Source: [Clostridium] clostridioforme AGR2157
GTDB taxonomy: Bacteria > Bacillota > Clostridia > Lachnospirales > Lachnospiraceae
Reading direction: 5' to 3'
Assembly: GCF_000424325.1 (NCBI RefSeq)
Contig: NZ_AUJR01000015.1
Coordinates: forward strand, 32,739-96,738
Length of the DNA: 64,000 nt
The translations under genes and the position numbers were made by a program. Under the pieces are notes generated by a model. That model was not told the origin of the DNA, searched no databases, and worked only from the letters and a program-made list of their open reading frames with translations. Positions 8,895-17,385 of the stretch are shown in pieces; position 1 is the stretch's first letter, and every line of letters begins with the position of its first letter.

Positions 8895-8978
8895 AAAGGG
8901 GTGCTGGAGTGGAATCCGGCTGAGATGGAATATGTTCCGAACCCTGATACCTGATCTGGATAATGCCAGCGTAGGAAG
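8895..8978 (+). ncRNA. TPP riboswitch (THI element)
   Basis: GGGGTGCTGG starts the element. It contains the conserved GGCTGAGATGG and the ACCTGATCTGGATAATGCC core, followed by AGCGTAGGAAG. These are the pyrimidine- and pyrophosphate-sensing parts of TPP riboswitches. It is followed by a terminator-like hairpin and then by an ABC transport operon, so high TPP should switch the operon off. Confidence 0.93.
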
Positions 8979-9013
8979 CCTGCACAAGATGTAAGTTTTT
9001 GTGAGTTTTATTC

Positions 9014-9041
9014 CGCCCGTAATATCCGGACGGGATTTTTT
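9014..9041 (+). terminator. riboswitch-controlled intrinsic terminator
   Basis: CCCGT and ACGGG pair around a 9-base loop and are followed by a T6 run. It lies between the TPP riboswitch and the first gene, in the position of an expression platform. Confidence 0.6.
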
Positions 9042-9076
9042 GATCCATATGATTTGAAGAGAAAAGGAGAAACAAT

Positions 9077-9373
9077 ATGAACGCAAGCGTAGCAATCCAG
9101 TCACTTCCAAAGGCAGCTGATGACGAGGAATTAATCCGTATCGTGGACCAGGTTATCGATTACATCAAGAGTACGGGGTTAAACTATTATGTAGGTCCCT
9201 TTGAGACAACCATTGAAGGGGATTATGACCAGCTGATGGATATTGTAAAAGAGTGCCAGTATATTGCGGTCAGGGCGGGCGCCCCCTCTGTGGCTGCATA
9301 TATCAAGGTTTCTTACCACCCCGAAGGAGATGTGCTTACCATTGAAAAGAAAGTCACCAAGCATCACCAGTAA
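9077..9373 (+). CDS. thiamine-binding (YkoF/MTH1187-like) small protein
   Basis: 98 residues with MNASVAIQSLPKA at the start and a repeated beta-alpha-beta pattern, as in the YkoF/DUF77 family. B. subtilis YkoF binds thiamine and belongs to a TPP-controlled HMP/thiamine uptake operon. Here the gene also follows a TPP riboswitch and precedes permease, binding-protein and ATPase genes. It is half the length of YkoF, so it represents one domain and likely dimerises or tetramerises. ATG 9077 follows AAAGGAG. Confidence 0.85.
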   Translation: MNASVAIQSLPKAADDEELIRIVDQVIDYIKSTGLNYYVGPFETTIEGDYDQLMDIVKECQYIAVRAGAPSVAAYIKVSYHPEGDVLTIEKKVTKHHQ

Positions 9374-10115
9374 ACTGTGGTCTGTTTCCGCCATCCTGGT
9401 CATCCTCATCCTGTGGCAGCTTTCTGTATCCCTTGGCCTGGTGGAGGGATTCATGCTGCCTTCACCGGTCCAGGTAGCCGTTGCATTCATGAAGGAATTC
9501 CCGGCCCTCATGGAGAACGCCAGGATTACGCTGGCCGAGGCCGGGCTGGGACTGGCTTTGGGAATTGCCACGGGCTTTGGGGCGGCAGTGCTGATGGACC
9601 GGTTTGACAAGGCATACAAGGCCTTTTATCCCATCATTGTACTGACCCAGACAGTGCCGGCGGTTGCCATAGCGCCTCTTTTGGTGCTGTGGTTTGGCTA
9701 TGAAATGACTCCAAAGGTCATACTCATTGTAATTACCACATTTTTCCCCATCACGGTGGGGCTGCTGACCGGATTCAGGGCTGCGGACCCGGATGCGGTG
9801 AACCTGTTAAAGGCCATGGGAGCGGGCCGGTTCCAGATATTCCGCTATATCAAGTTGCCGGGCGCCATGGGCCAGTTCTTTTCCAGTCTCAAGATATCTG
9901 TCTCCTATGCAGTGGTGGGAGCCGTGATTTCTGAGTGGCTGGGTGGTTTTGGAGGACTGGGCGTATACATGACAAGGGTTAAGAAGGCTTTTTCCTTTGA
10001 CAAGATGTTCGCGGTCATTTTCCTCATATCGGCCATCAGCTTAATTCTGATGTGGGCCGTGGAACTGCTTCAGAAAAAATGCATGCCATGGGAAAACAGC
10101 CAAAAACATAAATAG
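9342..10115 (+). CDS. thiX: ABC transporter permease for thiamine precursor (ThiX-like)
   Basis: About 257 residues with six hydrophobic segments and a BPD_transp_1 EAA loop near GFRAADPDAVNLLKAMGAG. The frame overlaps the end of the preceding gene. TTG 9342 is chosen because an AAGGAG lies 12 bases upstream; ATG 9330 is also in frame but touches the AAGGAG. Resembles SsuC/TauC/ThiX permeases. It likely imports an HMP-type precursor with the binding protein and ATPase that follow, under TPP riboswitch control. Confidence 0.85.
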   Translation: MKRKSPSITSKLWSVSAILVILILWQLSVSLGLVEGFMLPSPVQVAVAFMKEFPALMENARITLAEAGLGLALGIATGFGAAVLMDRFDKAYKAFYPIIVLTQTVPAVAIAPLLVLWFGYEMTPKVILIVITTFFPITVGLLTGFRAADPDAVNLLKAMGAGRFQIFRYIKLPGAMGQFFSSLKISVSYAVVGAVISEWLGGFGGLGVYMTRVKKAFSFDKMFAVIFLISAISLILMWAVELLQKKCMPWENSQKHK

Positions 10116-10160
10116 GCAGGGAAAAATATATCCGGCGCTTAATTAAGAGGAGAGATTAAA

Positions 10161-11291
10161 ATGATAAATAAATGTGCAAGTATGCTGCTGGCCTCTCTGT
10201 GCCTGGGAGTACTTCTCACCGGGTGCGGTAAAGTCTCGGATACAGGAGAGAATACCGCCCCTGCCCAGGCTGCGGAGGGTACACAGAAAGATGCCGCAAA
10301 TAAGGAATCGGCACAAAAGGAAGCCGCAAATAAGGAAAACGTAAATAAGGAAAACGGAAGCCAGGAGGAAAAGGCGGCGAAGCAGGATGTAAGAAAGCTG
10401 ACATTTGTCCTGGACTGGACGCCTAACACCAACCACACAGGCATCTATGTTGCCCGGGAAAAGGGATATTTTAAGGATGCCGGCCTGGAGGTGGAGATCG
10501 TGCAGCCGCCGGAAAACGGGGCAGAGGTGCTGGCAGCCTCCGGAAAGGCTCAGTTTGCAATGTCCTTCCAGGACAGCCTGGCGCCGGCATTTTCAGGGGA
10601 TAATCCTCTTCCGGTGACCGCTGTGGCAGGTGTCATACAGCACAATACATCGGGCATTATTTCCAGAAAGGGCGAGGGAATGGACCGCCCAAGGGGACTG
10701 GAGGGGAAAAAGTACGCCACCTGGGACCTTCCTGTGGAAAAGGCGACCATTAAGGATGTGATGGAAGCCGACGGAGGGGATTTTGGTAAGGTGGAACTGA
10801 TTCCCAGCACTGTGACGGATGAGGTGACGGCCCTCAGGACAAAATCCGTGGATGCCATATGGATTTTCTATGCATGGGCAGGAGTCAAGACAGAGCTGGA
10901 AGGTCTGGAGACAGACTATTTTGCGTTTGCGGATTTGGATTCTGTATTTGATTTTTATACGCCGGTCATCATAGCCAACAATACATTCCTCGCAAATGAG
11001 CCGGAGACAGCCAGGGCATTTCTGGACGCGGTCAGCAGGGGATACGAGTTCGCCATAGAACACCCTCAGGAGGCAGGGGACATCCTGTGCAGGGCCGCGC
11101 CGGAGCTGGACCCGGAACTGGTAAAGGCCAGCCAGGAATACCTGGCGGACAAGTACCGGGCGGATGCGCCAAAATGGGGATACATTGACCAGGAGCGCTG
11201 GGATGCATATTACGCATGGCTGAATGAAAAAGGGCTTACGGAGACGCCCATTGAGGCGGGAACAGGATTTTCCAACGAATACCTGCCGTAA
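10161..11291 (+). CDS. thiY: NMT1/THI5-type substrate-binding lipoprotein (ThiY-like)
   Basis: 376 residues. The signal peptide ends in LLTGC with the lipidated Cys at residue 22. A charged low-complexity linker of about 45 residues follows, built of repeated A-A/N-K-E units. The NMT1-like fold then begins at LTFVLDWTPNTNHTGIYVAR, the typical opening of the pyrimidine-precursor binding proteins. It is anchored outside the membrane and would hand a formylaminopyrimidine or HMP compound to the permease. The linker is encoded by imperfect GCAAATAAGGAA repeats and may vary in length. Confidence 0.9.
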   Translation: MINKCASMLLASLCLGVLLTGCGKVSDTGENTAPAQAAEGTQKDAANKESAQKEAANKENVNKENGSQEEKAAKQDVRKLTFVLDWTPNTNHTGIYVAREKGYFKDAGLEVEIVQPPENGAEVLAASGKAQFAMSFQDSLAPAFSGDNPLPVTAVAGVIQHNTSGIISRKGEGMDRPRGLEGKKYATWDLPVEKATIKDVMEADGGDFGKVELIPSTVTDEVTALRTKSVDAIWIFYAWAGVKTELEGLETDYFAFADLDSVFDFYTPVIIANNTFLANEPETARAFLDAVSRGYEFAIEHPQEAGDILCRAAPELDPELVKASQEYLADKYRADAPKWGYIDQERWDAYYAWLNEKGLTETPIEAGTGFSNEYLP

Positions 11292-11326
11292 GGCCGGGGA
11301 CGGCAGTGCTGTGCCAGGAGGAGAAC

Positions 11327-12073
11327 ATGGAACAACTAAAGGTAGAGGGAATCTCAAAATCCTTTGACGGGGAGCCGGTGCTGGCGGATATATCCATCGC
11401 CCTGAACAAGGGGGAACTGGTGTCGCTGCTGGGAATCAGCGGAGGCGGAAAGACCACTCTTTTTAATATTATCGCAGGGCTGTCGAGGCCGGATACAGGG
11501 CATGTCCTTCTGGACGGGGAGGACGTGACCGGGTGTCCCGGACGGGTGAGCTATATGCTGCAGAAGGACCTGCTCCTTCCCTACCGGACTATAGAGGACA
11601 ATGTGGCCCTTCCTTTGATTGTAAAAGGAATGAAGAGGCGGGAGGCACGGGAGCTGGCATCCCCCTACTTCCGGCAGTTCTGCCTGGAGGGCACCCAGAA
11701 GAAGTATCCGGCCCAGCTGTCCGGCGGCATGAGGCAGAGGGCGGCTCTGCTTCGGACGTATCTGTTTTCAGGCAGTGTGGCCCTGTTGGATGAACCATTT
11801 TCCGCATTGGACATGCTGACCAAGAAATCCGTCCATGACTGGTATCTGAAGGTGATGGATGAAATCCATCTGTCCACCCTGTTTATTACCCACGACATTG
11901 ACGAGGCCATATTGCTGTCCGACCGGATATACCTGCTGACAGGCAGGCCCGGAAGGATAACGGAGGAACTCATCATAAGAGAGGCAAAGCCCAGGGACAG
12001 GGACTTCGGACTTACGGAAGAGTTTCTGGAATATAAGAGGCATATATTGAAACATCTTGAAAGGACATCCTGA
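11327..12073 (+). CDS. thiZ: ABC transporter ATP-binding protein (ThiZ-like)
   Basis: 248 residues. Walker A GISGGGKTTL, signature LSGGMRQRAAL, Walker B VALLDEPFSALD and the H-loop THDIDEAILL are all present. ATG 11327 follows GGAGGAG. It belongs to the nitrate/sulfonate/taurine subfamily that pairs with SsuC/ThiX permeases. Last gene of the TPP-regulated operon; it energises uptake from the cytoplasmic side. The next 215 bases hold no gene that can be supported. Confidence 0.92.
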   Translation: MEQLKVEGISKSFDGEPVLADISIALNKGELVSLLGISGGGKTTLFNIIAGLSRPDTGHVLLDGEDVTGCPGRVSYMLQKDLLLPYRTIEDNVALPLIVKGMKRREARELASPYFRQFCLEGTQKKYPAQLSGGMRQRAALLRTYLFSGSVALLDEPFSALDMLTKKSVHDWYLKVMDEIHLSTLFITHDIDEAILLSDRIYLLTGRPGRITEELIIREAKPRDRDFGLTEEFLEYKRHILKHLERTS

Positions 12074-12288
12074 AAAGCGTTCTGAAAAGATAACCTGAAA
12101 CGTACTGTGAGGATATTTATTCTATGATTGAGGAAGATATTATTTTACAAAGCGGCGTTTACAGATGGCGAGGAAAGCACTTTGAAAAAGAGTCAGTCTG
12201 TTCCCGAGGGGACCATGAGCAAAATCTCCCAGCCCGTCCCACCGCGCCTTTTCCCGACGACAATCCCCCGTCCGCGTCCCCTGCCACC

Positions 12289-13311
12289 TTACAAATCCAA
12301 CTTCAAATCCCCATCCTTAATCCACCCCATACTGCGCAGCACCTCCCCAAACACAAAGGTCAGCACAGCGGGAAGCAGGAAGCACACCAGAAGGATGCCC
12401 ACCCACATCCGGGTTCCGCCGCCCATGGCCGTATATACGCCGATGGGGCCTACCAGTCCGCAGGTGCCCATGCCGGACCCGGCTGGGATGTTTTCCAGGC
12501 GGAAGACCATGGTGGCTATGGGGCCGGTAATCATGGATGCCAGTGTGGGCGGTATCCAGATACGGGGATTCAGCACAATATTGCCCATCTGCAGCATGCT
12601 GGTGCCCAGGCCCTGGGCCATCAGGCCGCCGATTTTATTTTCGCGGTAGCTCAAGACGGCAAATCCAATCATCTGGGCGCAGCAGCCGGCTGTGGCGGCG
12701 CCTCCGGCCAGTCCGTCCAGGGACAGGGCAATGCAGATGGCAGCGCTGCTGATGGGAAGGGTCAGAGCGATGCCGATAAGGGCTGACACCAGGATTCCCA
12801 TGATGAAGGGCTGCATTTCCGTGGCTGTCTTTACCAGGTTTCCGAACCAGTTCATGAATTGGGCCACGCCGGGCCCCACGAACTGGGCCACCAGCACGCC
12901 GGAGATAATGGTGATGCCGGGCATCACGATGATGTCCAGACGTGTTTCCTTGGATACAATCTTACCCAATTCTGCCGCCACGATGGTGGCGACCAGGGCG
13001 CCCACAGGACCTCCCAGGGCATTGCCCGCGATACCTACCGTGGCAGCGGAAAACAGCACCAGCTGAGGCGCCTTTAAGGCGTGGGCAATGGCGATGCCGA
13101 GGGCTGCGCCGGTAGCGCTTTTGGCATAGTCGGCAATGACGTTGAAAATTTCTATCTGGAACTGCTGGCCCAGGGTACCGAAGATGGTGCCGATGAGAAG
13201 GGAAGCAAACAGGCCGAAGGCCATGGCTCCCAGGGCGTCAATCAGATAGGTCTGTACCGTGATGTTTACATTTTTCCGTTTCAGGAATTCTTTCACACTT
13301 GATTTTGCCAT
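12289..13311 (-). CDS. PTS IIC-like membrane protein, PfoR family
   Basis: About 340 residues with around ten hydrophobic segments and many glycines. The pattern (VQTYLIDALGAMAFGLFASL at the N-terminus, then TAMGGGTRMWVG near the C-terminus) fits PTS_EIIC_2, the family of C. perfringens PfoR. ATG 13311 is preferred because GGGAG lies nine bases upstream; ATG 13317 is closer to it. No EIIA or EIIB domain is present, and none is adjacent. PfoR was first named as a regulator of a toxin gene, but a sugar transport role is at least as likely. Stand-alone, divergent from the PAP2 gene. Confidence 0.85.
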   Translation of the reverse strand: MAKSSVKEFLKRKNVNITVQTYLIDALGAMAFGLFASLLIGTIFGTLGQQFQIEIFNVIADYAKSATGAALGIAIAHALKAPQLVLFSAATVGIAGNALGGPVGALVATIVAAELGKIVSKETRLDIIVMPGITIISGVLVAQFVGPGVAQFMNWFGNLVKTATEMQPFIMGILVSALIGIALTLPISSAAICIALSLDGLAGGAATAGCCAQMIGFAVLSYRENKIGGLMAQGLGTSMLQMGNIVLNPRIWIPPTLASMITGPIATMVFRLENIPAGSGMGTCGLVGPIGVYTAMGGGTRMWVGILLVCFLLPAVLTFVFGEVLRSMGWIKDGDLKLDL

Positions 13312-13519
13312 ACTCATATTCTCCCTTTTTCGGGCTGAGGGGTGTATCGGAATTTATACGCTCCGGAGCCTTTATTTTGTTAGGGATTTTATCACATATT
13401 CATAAAAATGCAAGGTTTTTGACTAAAATCGCAGGTTTTCGTTAAAATATTAACAGATTGCAAAATAATACTGTGTGGGATATAATGGTATGAATATGGG
13501 ATATTAACCTGGAAATGAG

Positions 13520-14062
13520 GTGGACGGTATCGAATTCAAGATTTTATATACACTGCAGGAACTTCACACGCCTTTGGTAGACGGGCTTATGGTGTTCATT
13601 ACCTCTCTGGGCGACCACGGATGGTTCTGGCTCCTTATGGGTGTCCTGCTTTTTTCATTTCCCAGGACCAGGCTTTTAGGTGGGTGTATGCTGATATCCA
13701 TAGCAGCCGGATTTCTTTTGGGCAATGTAATGCTTAAGAATATGGCGGCCAGGCAGCGTCCCTGCTGGCTGGACCCTTCCGTGGAACTGCTGGTCCGTGT
13801 CCCGAAGGATTATTCCTTTCCTTCAGGGCATTCCCTGGTGAGCTTTGAGGGAGCGGTCTGCATCTTCCTTTTTAACAGGAAATGGGGGATTCCGGCCCTT
13901 ATGCTGGCTGTGCTTATCGCGTTTTCCAGACTGTATCTCTTTGTACATTTTCCCACGGATGTGCTGGCGGGAATCATCATGGGAACCGTAATTGCGTGGT
14001 CCGTGGTGAGGACGGCTAAGAGGCGGATGGAAAAAACGGACCGGATGTCAGGGGAGCCGTGA
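13520..14062 (+). CDS. PAP2 superfamily membrane phosphatase
   Basis: 180 residues, GTG start. The three PAP2 motifs are visible: KNMAARQRP, the PSGHS loop and SRLYLFVHFPTD, with several membrane helices between. Members remove phosphate from phosphatidic acid, undecaprenyl pyrophosphate or phosphatidylglycerol phosphate at the membrane. The precise substrate cannot be assigned. The next gene, an MBL hydrolase, starts 64 bases later on the same strand. Confidence 0.9.
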   Translation: MDGIEFKILYTLQELHTPLVDGLMVFITSLGDHGWFWLLMGVLLFSFPRTRLLGGCMLISIAAGFLLGNVMLKNMAARQRPCWLDPSVELLVRVPKDYSFPSGHSLVSFEGAVCIFLFNRKWGIPALMLAVLIAFSRLYLFVHFPTDVLAGIIMGTVIAWSVVRTAKRRMEKTDRMSGEP

Positions 14063-14126
14063 CATGGCGGCAGGCTGATAAATTAAAATGACCATAGAAT
14101 GACAGAATGAAAGACAGGTGGAAGCT

Positions 14127-15152
14127 ATGTTGGAACGCGCTCCGGGAATTTTTGAAGTGGAGCTTCACAGCAATCAGAAAAGCATTGATGAGATTAAGAT
14201 ATTCCTCATTCCGGGAAAGGATGGGGAGAGAAGCCTGATGGTGGATGCCGGTTTTCGCAGCAGGACATGTCTGCACGTCATGGAAGAGGCGCTGGGAAAA
14301 CTGGGAATCACCTATGACAGGCTGGATATATTCCTTACCCACAAGCATCATGACCACTGCGGCCTGGCCGGCGAGTATGCGGCCAGAGGCGCAAGGCTGT
14401 TCATGAATCCGCGGGAAGACAGGCATTGTTATGACTGTCTGTACTATAACCACAGCCATGGTTCCCCGGAGGACCAGCCCCAGGTGCTGCAGAGCGTTGG
14501 TGTGACAGAGGATGGGACACCGGAGATATGGAACATGTTCATGGAAGTGTACCGGAGGATTCGGGAGAACAAGGGATGGGAATTCGAGATTCCGGGATAT
14601 CCCTATACACCGGTAAATGAGGGTCAGATGCTGAGCTATGGGGATTATGACCTGGAGACAGTGGGGCTTAAGGGACATACCTACGGGCAGATGGGGCTGT
14701 ACGACCGGAAGCATAAGATACTCTTTTGCGCTGACCAGGTCATTGACGGCATTGTGCCCATTGTGGGGACCACCTATGCGGATGAGCATCTGCTTAGGGG
14801 GTATTTTGACTCCCTGGAAAAGCTGAAACACCAGTACGGGGACTGCCTGATTCTTCCGGCTCACAAGGAGCCCATCCGGGATGTGAAGCGGGTGGCGGAC
14901 CGGATTGTCTTTGCCTATCTGGATAAGACGGATTTAATCAAGCATATCCTGGACCACGGCCATCACAGGATGACCACCAAGGAGGTAGCATGCCTGGCTT
15001 ACGGCATAGACCATGTGCCCAGAGACCAGTCTGAGTTCATCAAGCTTAAGATGGTCATAAGCAAGACCTTTTCCTGTCTGGAATACCTGTATGACGAGGA
15101 TTTTGCCATCCGCACCCTGGAGAACGGGACCTATTACTGGGAAGCGCCGTAA
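14127..15152 (+). CDS. MBL-fold metallohydrolase
   Basis: 341 residues; ATG 14127 has AGGTGG six bases upstream and is preferred over GTG 14118. THKHHDHCG is the metal-binding HxHxDH motif. Later GHTYGQMGLYD, FCADQVID and LPAHKEPI supply the remaining ligands. A C-terminal winged-helix-like domain of about 80 residues is typical of the glyoxalase-II-like LACTB2/RNase-Z-like subgroup. Substrate unknown (thioester, lactone or other). Confidence 0.88.
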   Translation: MLERAPGIFEVELHSNQKSIDEIKIFLIPGKDGERSLMVDAGFRSRTCLHVMEEALGKLGITYDRLDIFLTHKHHDHCGLAGEYAARGARLFMNPREDRHCYDCLYYNHSHGSPEDQPQVLQSVGVTEDGTPEIWNMFMEVYRRIRENKGWEFEIPGYPYTPVNEGQMLSYGDYDLETVGLKGHTYGQMGLYDRKHKILFCADQVIDGIVPIVGTTYADEHLLRGYFDSLEKLKHQYGDCLILPAHKEPIRDVKRVADRIVFAYLDKTDLIKHILDHGHHRMTTKEVACLAYGIDHVPRDQSEFIKLKMVISKTFSCLEYLYDEDFAIRTLENGTYYWEAP

Positions 15153-15169
15153 GGAAAATAAAAAAGTGC

Positions 15170-15197
15170 TTGCATATCTTCATATATAGTGTATAGT
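15170..15197 (+). promoter_or_regulatory. promoter of the folT leader
   Basis: TTGCAT (15170-15175), 16-base spacer, TATAGT (15192-15197). It lies 23 bases upstream of the riboswitch. Confidence 0.6.
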
Positions 15198-15219
15198 AGA
15201 AGATACAATAAAAACAGAA

Positions 15220-15330
15220 GCAGAGTAGGTATATGTGCGTTAAGTGCCGGCTGGACAGGGAGTTGTCAGCTGGACGAAAGAGGATTCCCAAAGGGAATCT
15301 GTCTGCGGTACATATACCGCATCCCGCTGC
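15220..15330 (+). ncRNA. tetrahydrofolate (THF) riboswitch
   Basis: The conserved parts GCGTTAAGTG, GGGAGTTG, CGAAAG and CTGCGGTA are followed by ACCGCATCCCGCTGC. GGTATATG near the 5' end pairs with CATATACC near the 3' end, and GCAG with CTGC closes the structure. This is the layout of the folT-linked THF riboswitch of Clostridia. The downstream gene is a folate ECF S-component, as expected. Confidence 0.88.
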
Positions 15331-15565
15331 AACAGAGATAGATGGAGCGGCCTGTTTTATGTGCAGCCGGTTTACGCCGGCCAAAAGCGTGTATGAAAAT
15401 CAATGATGCAACACGCACTCGCACAGGGAAGCCATGTCCGGGCATAAACGTGCATTGGATAGGTTTTCGGGGCCGTTTTTTGTATGCCAGGAAGAAAGGT
15501 TCCTGCACCTGCCATTGTATATCTCCGTTTGTAGTCCGTGAAATCTGCAAAGGAGGTAATGAATC
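15331..15565 (+). other. long leader between THF riboswitch and folT
   Basis: This 235-base stretch holds a GCCGG/CCGGC hairpin at about 15366-15381 without a T-run after it, and a T6 run at 15476-15481 without a clear stem before it. No gene is supported. The riboswitch may act through the ribosome site (AAAGGAGG at 15549) or through a longer alternative fold. I could not settle which. Confidence 0.4.
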
Positions 15566-16138
15566 ATGAAGAAATTAGCAGAACTGTTTGGCAGCTCATC
15601 CCGGGAGCTTAAGAGTGTCAGGACCATCACTGTGTGCGCCATGCTGGCGGCAGCGGCAATCATCCTGGTGAATTTCCGCATCGAGCTGACTAACACCCAG
15701 AGAATCGGTTTTTCCGGCATACCCAACCAATTAGTGGCCTATCTGTTTGGACCCGCTGTCAGCTGTCTGTTCGCGGGGGCGCTGGACATTATCAAGTATC
15801 TCATAAAGCCGGTTGGCGCCTTCTTTCCCGGCCTGACGCTGGTAACCATGCTGGCCGGCCTGATTTACGGGGTTTTCTTTTATAAGAAACCATTAAAGCT
15901 GACCAGGGTGCTGGCAGCCCACTTCCTGGTCTGCCTGGTGTGCAACGTGATTCTCAATACACTGTGTCTCAGTATCCTGTACGGGCAGGCATTCATGATA
16001 CTCCTGCCTCCCCGCGTCATACAGAACATAGTGAAATGGCCCATTGATTCCATTATTTTTTACTATGTGGCCAAGATGCTGGAGATGTCCGGCGTGTTCC
16101 GTGTAGTCAGGGGAAGCAGGGCCGCCGTGCAGCGGTAG
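15566..16138 (+). CDS. folT: folate ECF transporter S component
   Basis: 190 residues with about six membrane helices. RTITVCAMLAAAAIILVNF and RIGFSGIPNQLVAYLFGPAV fit the FolT family, the membrane subunit that binds folate and docks to a shared EcfA/A'T energising module encoded elsewhere. ATG 15566 follows AAAGGAGG. Expression is expected to fall when reduced folates are plentiful, because a THF riboswitch precedes it. Confidence 0.9.
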   Translation: MKKLAELFGSSSRELKSVRTITVCAMLAAAAIILVNFRIELTNTQRIGFSGIPNQLVAYLFGPAVSCLFAGALDIIKYLIKPVGAFFPGLTLVTMLAGLIYGVFFYKKPLKLTRVLAAHFLVCLVCNVILNTLCLSILYGQAFMILLPPRVIQNIVKWPIDSIIFYYVAKMLEMSGVFRVVRGSRAAVQR

Positions 16139-16140
16139 CA

Positions 16141-16245
16141 GGAAGCGGCAGTCGGGTTCTGGGAGCCAAGACAGTGGCGGAGGCAGTGGCCTATTCCAAG
16201 ACCGCTGCAGATGCCATGGATGCTTATATGAAAGAAAAGCTGTGA
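16141..16245 (+). pseudogene. C-terminal tail of an FAD/NAD(P)-dependent oxidoreductase
   Basis: The 35-codon frame reads SRVLGAKTVAEAVAYSKTAA then DAMDAYMKEKL and a stop. This matches the last helix of YgfT/GltD-like oxidoreductases, where a TGA(x)TV-EAV motif binds FAD. No start or upstream domain is present. A relic left by deletion, directly behind folT. Confidence 0.5.
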
Positions 16246-16309
16246 AGGAAAAAGATAAAAAAGACGGGAAAGGGCTGGCAGGCCGGGAATAACCGTGGTA
16301 AAATAGGAC

Positions 16310-16324
16310 TTGAAAACGTTTGCA
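16310..16324 (+). promoter_or_regulatory. cre site (CcpA operator)
   Basis: TTGAAAACGTTTGCA matches the cre consensus WTGNAANCGNWNNCW at every position. It lies just after a TAAAAT -10 element (16299-16304) and just before the AAAGGAG ribosome site, so bound CcpA should block transcription of the isomerase gene when good sugars are present. Confidence 0.7.
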
Positions 16325-16338
16325 AAGGAGAATGGTCT

Positions 16339-17190
16339 ATGAAACTGAATACAGGCATGAGATGCCATGATTTATGTCCAAAGATGGAAATGGAGAAGCT
16401 GTTTGCCCAGGTAAGGGAACATGATATCTGTCAGATACAGCTGGCATTCGGAAAGTCCATCAGCGATTATGATTTTACCACAGGCCATTACAGCTTTGGA
16501 TTTGCCCGGGCCATTGCCAGAGAGCTGGAGAAGAACCAAATCCATGTGGCTGTGCTGGGCTGCTACATCAATCCCACCAACCCCATTGAATCCCGGCGCC
16601 AGGCAGAGGTGGCGCGTTTCATCGAACACATGAAATATGCCAGAATCATAGGGGCTGATATGGTGGGAACCGAGACCGGACGCCTGGATCCGGATTTCAG
16701 GGTCACAGAGGAATCCTATACAGAGGAAGCCTACCAGCTGCTTTTAAGGAGCATGAGGGAGATCGTGGCTGCGGCCGAGAAACTGGGTGTTATCGTGGGG
16801 GTAGAGGGCGTATTTAATCACACGCTGTACAGTCCTGCCAGGATGAAGCGGTTCCTGGAGGACATTGATTCCCCCAATGTGGAGGTGATACTGGACGCCG
16901 TGAACCTGATCCACCCCGGACAGGTGGAGCCGGAGGCACAGAAACGGGTCATTGACAGGGCCTTTGCATATTACGGCGACCGCATAGGAGTTCTTCATGT
17001 GAAGGATTTCGTCTTTGACGGGCAGGAACAGCTGTTCCGCCATGTGGGGGACGGCCTTTTCAGGTATGAACCCCTTATGAAGCATGTAAAGGAGAGGAAG
17101 CCCCATATTGCCATGCTGCTGGAGAATTCCAGCAGGGAGCGGTATCATGAAGATGTGAAGTTCCTTCAGAAGATTTACGACCGGGTGTAG
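16339..17190 (+). CDS. sugar phosphate isomerase/epimerase (xylose-isomerase-like TIM barrel)
   Basis: 283 residues. Motifs VGVEGVFNHTLYS, EVILDAVNLIHPG and GVLHVKDF place Glu, Asp, His and further metal ligands along an AP_endonuc_2 barrel, as in tagatose/psicose 3-epimerase-like or inosose isomerase-like enzymes. The substrate cannot be told. A cre site at the promoter implies use of an alternative carbon source. The gene stands alone and is ended by a shared terminator. Confidence 0.87.
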   Translation: MKLNTGMRCHDLCPKMEMEKLFAQVREHDICQIQLAFGKSISDYDFTTGHYSFGFARAIARELEKNQIHVAVLGCYINPTNPIESRRQAEVARFIEHMKYARIIGADMVGTETGRLDPDFRVTEESYTEEAYQLLLRSMREIVAAAEKLGVIVGVEGVFNHTLYSPARMKRFLEDIDSPNVEVILDAVNLIHPGQVEPEAQKRVIDRAFAYYGDRIGVLHVKDFVFDGQEQLFRHVGDGLFRYEPLMKHVKERKPHIAMLLENSSRERYHEDVKFLQKIYDRV

Positions 17191-17304
17191 ATGCGGTATG
17201 GGTACAGCCAGCCGCCGCCCGGAACAATGGGCCGTGAAAACGGTGAAAAGGGCCGCAAAGCCGGTAAAAATGGGCCGCAAAGCCGGTTAAAAACCAAAAC
17301 ATAG

Positions 17305-17343
17305 AACACCCCAAAGCTGATAAGAAAAGCTTTGGGGTGTTTT
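17305..17343. terminator. bidirectional intrinsic terminator
   Basis: AACACCCCAAAGCT and AGCTTTGGGGTGTT form a perfect 14-bp stem with a 9-base loop. It serves the isomerase gene on the plus strand and can serve the MATE gene on the minus strand. Confidence 0.9.
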
Positions 17344-17385
17344 CTGATATAGGATATTCCGGCCCGCTCATCAGGTGCGGATACA

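Noticed and set aside
12124..12786. Long plus-strand frame opposite the PfoR-like gene
   Set aside because: Its Gly/His/Gln-rich product is the antisense of the membrane protein gene; no domain or ribosome site.
17205..17292. Short repeats of GGGCCGCAAAGCCGGT
   Set aside because: Only two copies in a spacer before a terminator; too little to call a repeat element or CRISPR.
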